Origin: Leeuwenhoekiella polynyae
GTDB taxonomy: Bacteria; Bacteroidota; Bacteroidia; Flavobacteriales; Flavobacteriaceae
DNA length: 64,000 nt
NCBI RefSeq assembly: GCF_004104075.1
Contig: NZ_QOVK01000001.1
Location: 124,001-188,000 of the forward strand
Direction of reading: 5' to 3'
Shown here piece after piece: positions 63,019-64,000 of the stretch (the stretch's first letter is position 1; each line of letters opens with the position of its first letter). The notes under the pieces were generated by a model. The model did not search any database, was not told the origin of the DNA, and saw only the letters and a program-made list of their open reading frames with translations. Both the position numbers and the translations under genes were made by a program.

Positions 63019-64000
63019 TTATTTCTTGATCAGACGAATCTCAAACAATTTGTCCCAATGTTTACCTGTGACGTAAAGCTGGTCTGTTTTGGGGTTGTAA
63101 GCGATCCCATTAAGGACTTCATTACCGGCATCTTCTATAGAATTAATTTTTTTCTTGAGCGATCTCAAATCAACAACACCTTCAATTGCACCGGTTTCTG
63201 GATTTATAATCGAAATGCTGTCAAACTGATAGCTGTTTGCATAAATTTTACCGTTAACCCATTCTAACTCGTTGTATTTAGATCGTAATTTTTTAGAATC
63301 TACCACTTGAATGAATTCTTTTTCAGCATAGGTTTTAGCATCTAGAAGCCATATTTTCTCAGTACCATCAGATTTGTAAATGGTATTGCCATCGTTGCAA
63401 AGACCCCAGCCTTCTTTACTTTTTCCATAATTGAAGGTATCGGTTTTTTCAAAAGTGTCTAAGTCGTAAACAAAACCTTGATTCTCTCTCCATGTCAATT
63501 GAATCAATCTAGAGTCTATTATTGTTAAGCCTTCGGCGAAAAAATTCTTGGCAAGATCAATGCGCTTTAGGATTTCTCCAGTTTTAAAGTCAGTTTTCAG
63601 CAAGCCAGATTTCCCGTATTCGCCTACACTTTCATATAAGGTGTCACCGTGAAATTCCAGACCTTGGGTGTAAGAAGTTTTGCTGTGTGGGTAAGTATTT
63701 ACAATTTCATAAGTGTATAAAACCGGTGCTTCTGAAGCCACAAACGTAAGCTTAGAGGAGAGAGTAGCTTGTTTACCATCTGCATAAACTTCAGCTTCCA
63801 GCATTTTTTCACCTAACTGAGTAACATTGAGAATCGCATCAATGCTGCTCAAATCTTTTTTGCGATCCAAAACCTTATCATCAAAAGAATAAACAACCGA
63901 ATCTATGGTAACATCACCCTTTGGTTTGAGGTTTATAATCACTTGATCTCCGTTTTTTAGAGTAGATTCTGGCTTGTTTAGTGTTAAAGTAAAACTTTTA
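63019..64000 (-). CDS. Glutamine cyclotransferase-like beta-propeller (partial, start outside window)
   Basis: The frame stays open to base 64000 (upstream residues KSFTLTLNKPESTLKNGDQ), so the GTG at 63942 is internal and the true N-terminus lies right of the window. An N-terminal Ig-like part precedes the propeller: NTYPHSKTSYTQGLEFHGDTLYESVGEYGKSGL, AEGLTIIDSRLIQLTWRENQGFVYD, and NELEWVNGKIYANSYQFDSI. These are signatures of plant-type glutaminyl-peptide cyclotransferases, which form N-terminal pyroglutamate on exported proteins. Start of the operon with the beta-helix lipoprotein and lectin. Confidence 0.88.
   Translation of the reverse strand, partial: KSFTLTLNKPESTLKNGDQVIINLKPKGDVTIDSVVYSFDDKVLDRKKDLSSIDAILNVTQLGEKMLEAEVYADGKQATLSSKLTFVASEAPVLYTYEIVNTYPHSKTSYTQGLEFHGDTLYESVGEYGKSGLLKTDFKTGEILKRIDLAKNFFAEGLTIIDSRLIQLTWRENQGFVYDLDTFEKTDTFNYGKSKEGWGLCNDGNTIYKSDGTEKIWLLDAKTYAEKEFIQVVDSKKLRSKYNELEWVNGKIYANSYQFDSISIINPETGAIEGVVDLRSLKKKINSIEDAGNEVLNGIAYNPKTDQLYVTGKHWDKLFEIRLIKK

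Overview
The window looks like a chromosomal segment of a marine-type member of the Flavobacteriaceae (Bacteroidota). The evidence is a SusC/SusD pair with a FecR/ECF-sigma switch, a type IX secretion (T9SS type B / CHU_C) C-terminal domain, BshB1 (bacillithiol), many SpII lipoproteins, promoters of the TAnnTTTG type, weak Shine-Dalgarno signals, AT-rich intergenic DNA and a tmRNA tag of the GENNYxxAA type. No species can be named from this.

Layout. 1-2400 is the end of an integrative element (partial VapE-like ATPase, excisionase-like HTH, tyrosine recombinase) that abuts the 3' end of ssrA (tmRNA, 2627-3025). 3100-5330 holds a DUF2807 lipoprotein and a saccharopine-dehydrogenase-like enzyme transcribed divergently. 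5364-10130 is a seven-gene minus-strand operon (membrane protein, winged-helix regulator, Coq4-like protein, CreD, DoxX-like, DUF1361, DUF2809). 10237-13868 is an osmolyte module (tandem Usp, BCCT transporter, porin). 14003-19468 carries DUF1801, a TlpA-like lipoprotein, kdsA and typA. 20137-27378 is an orphan SusCD pair with FecR and its divergent ECF sigma factor. 27438-36364 is a surface-glycan locus: FemAB/GNAT-like acyltransferase, FdtB-like aminotransferase, Wzx flippase, O-acyltransferase, four glycosyltransferases and an FdtA-like ketoisomerase. It is followed by ftsE, a large exported TPR protein with a partner outer-membrane barrel, and metabolic genes (amidohydrolase, lactonase, MBL hydrolase, frameshifted GNAT, Cys/Met PLP enzyme, bshB1) up to tRNA-His at 49003.

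The most unusual part is 49080-53720, just downstream of tRNA-His. It starts with about 880 bp of non-coding DNA containing three short-period arrays (units of 11, 10 and 11 bp, close to one helical turn). Then come three gene cassettes of unknown function. Each cassette begins with GTTGT plus a private sequence and ends with the reverse complement of that same private sequence plus ACAAC/ACAAT. Between cassettes lie imperfect palindromes with two paired boxes, spacers and an extrahelical base. This is the logic of integron cassettes and attC sites, but with a core that departs from GTTRRRY and with no IntI in the window. A transposase remnant sits inside one of the sites and an IS91-type remnant abuts the last one. 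The transposase remnant itself is broken by a 16-bp palindrome whose removal restores the reading frame.

53722-64000 returns to ordinary chromosome: DUF1697, GNAT, M28 peptidase, HAD phosphatase, an M1-like non-catalytic protein, a GGCT-like protein, and a T9SS surface lectin followed by a beta-helix lipoprotein and a glutamine cyclotransferase cut by the window end.
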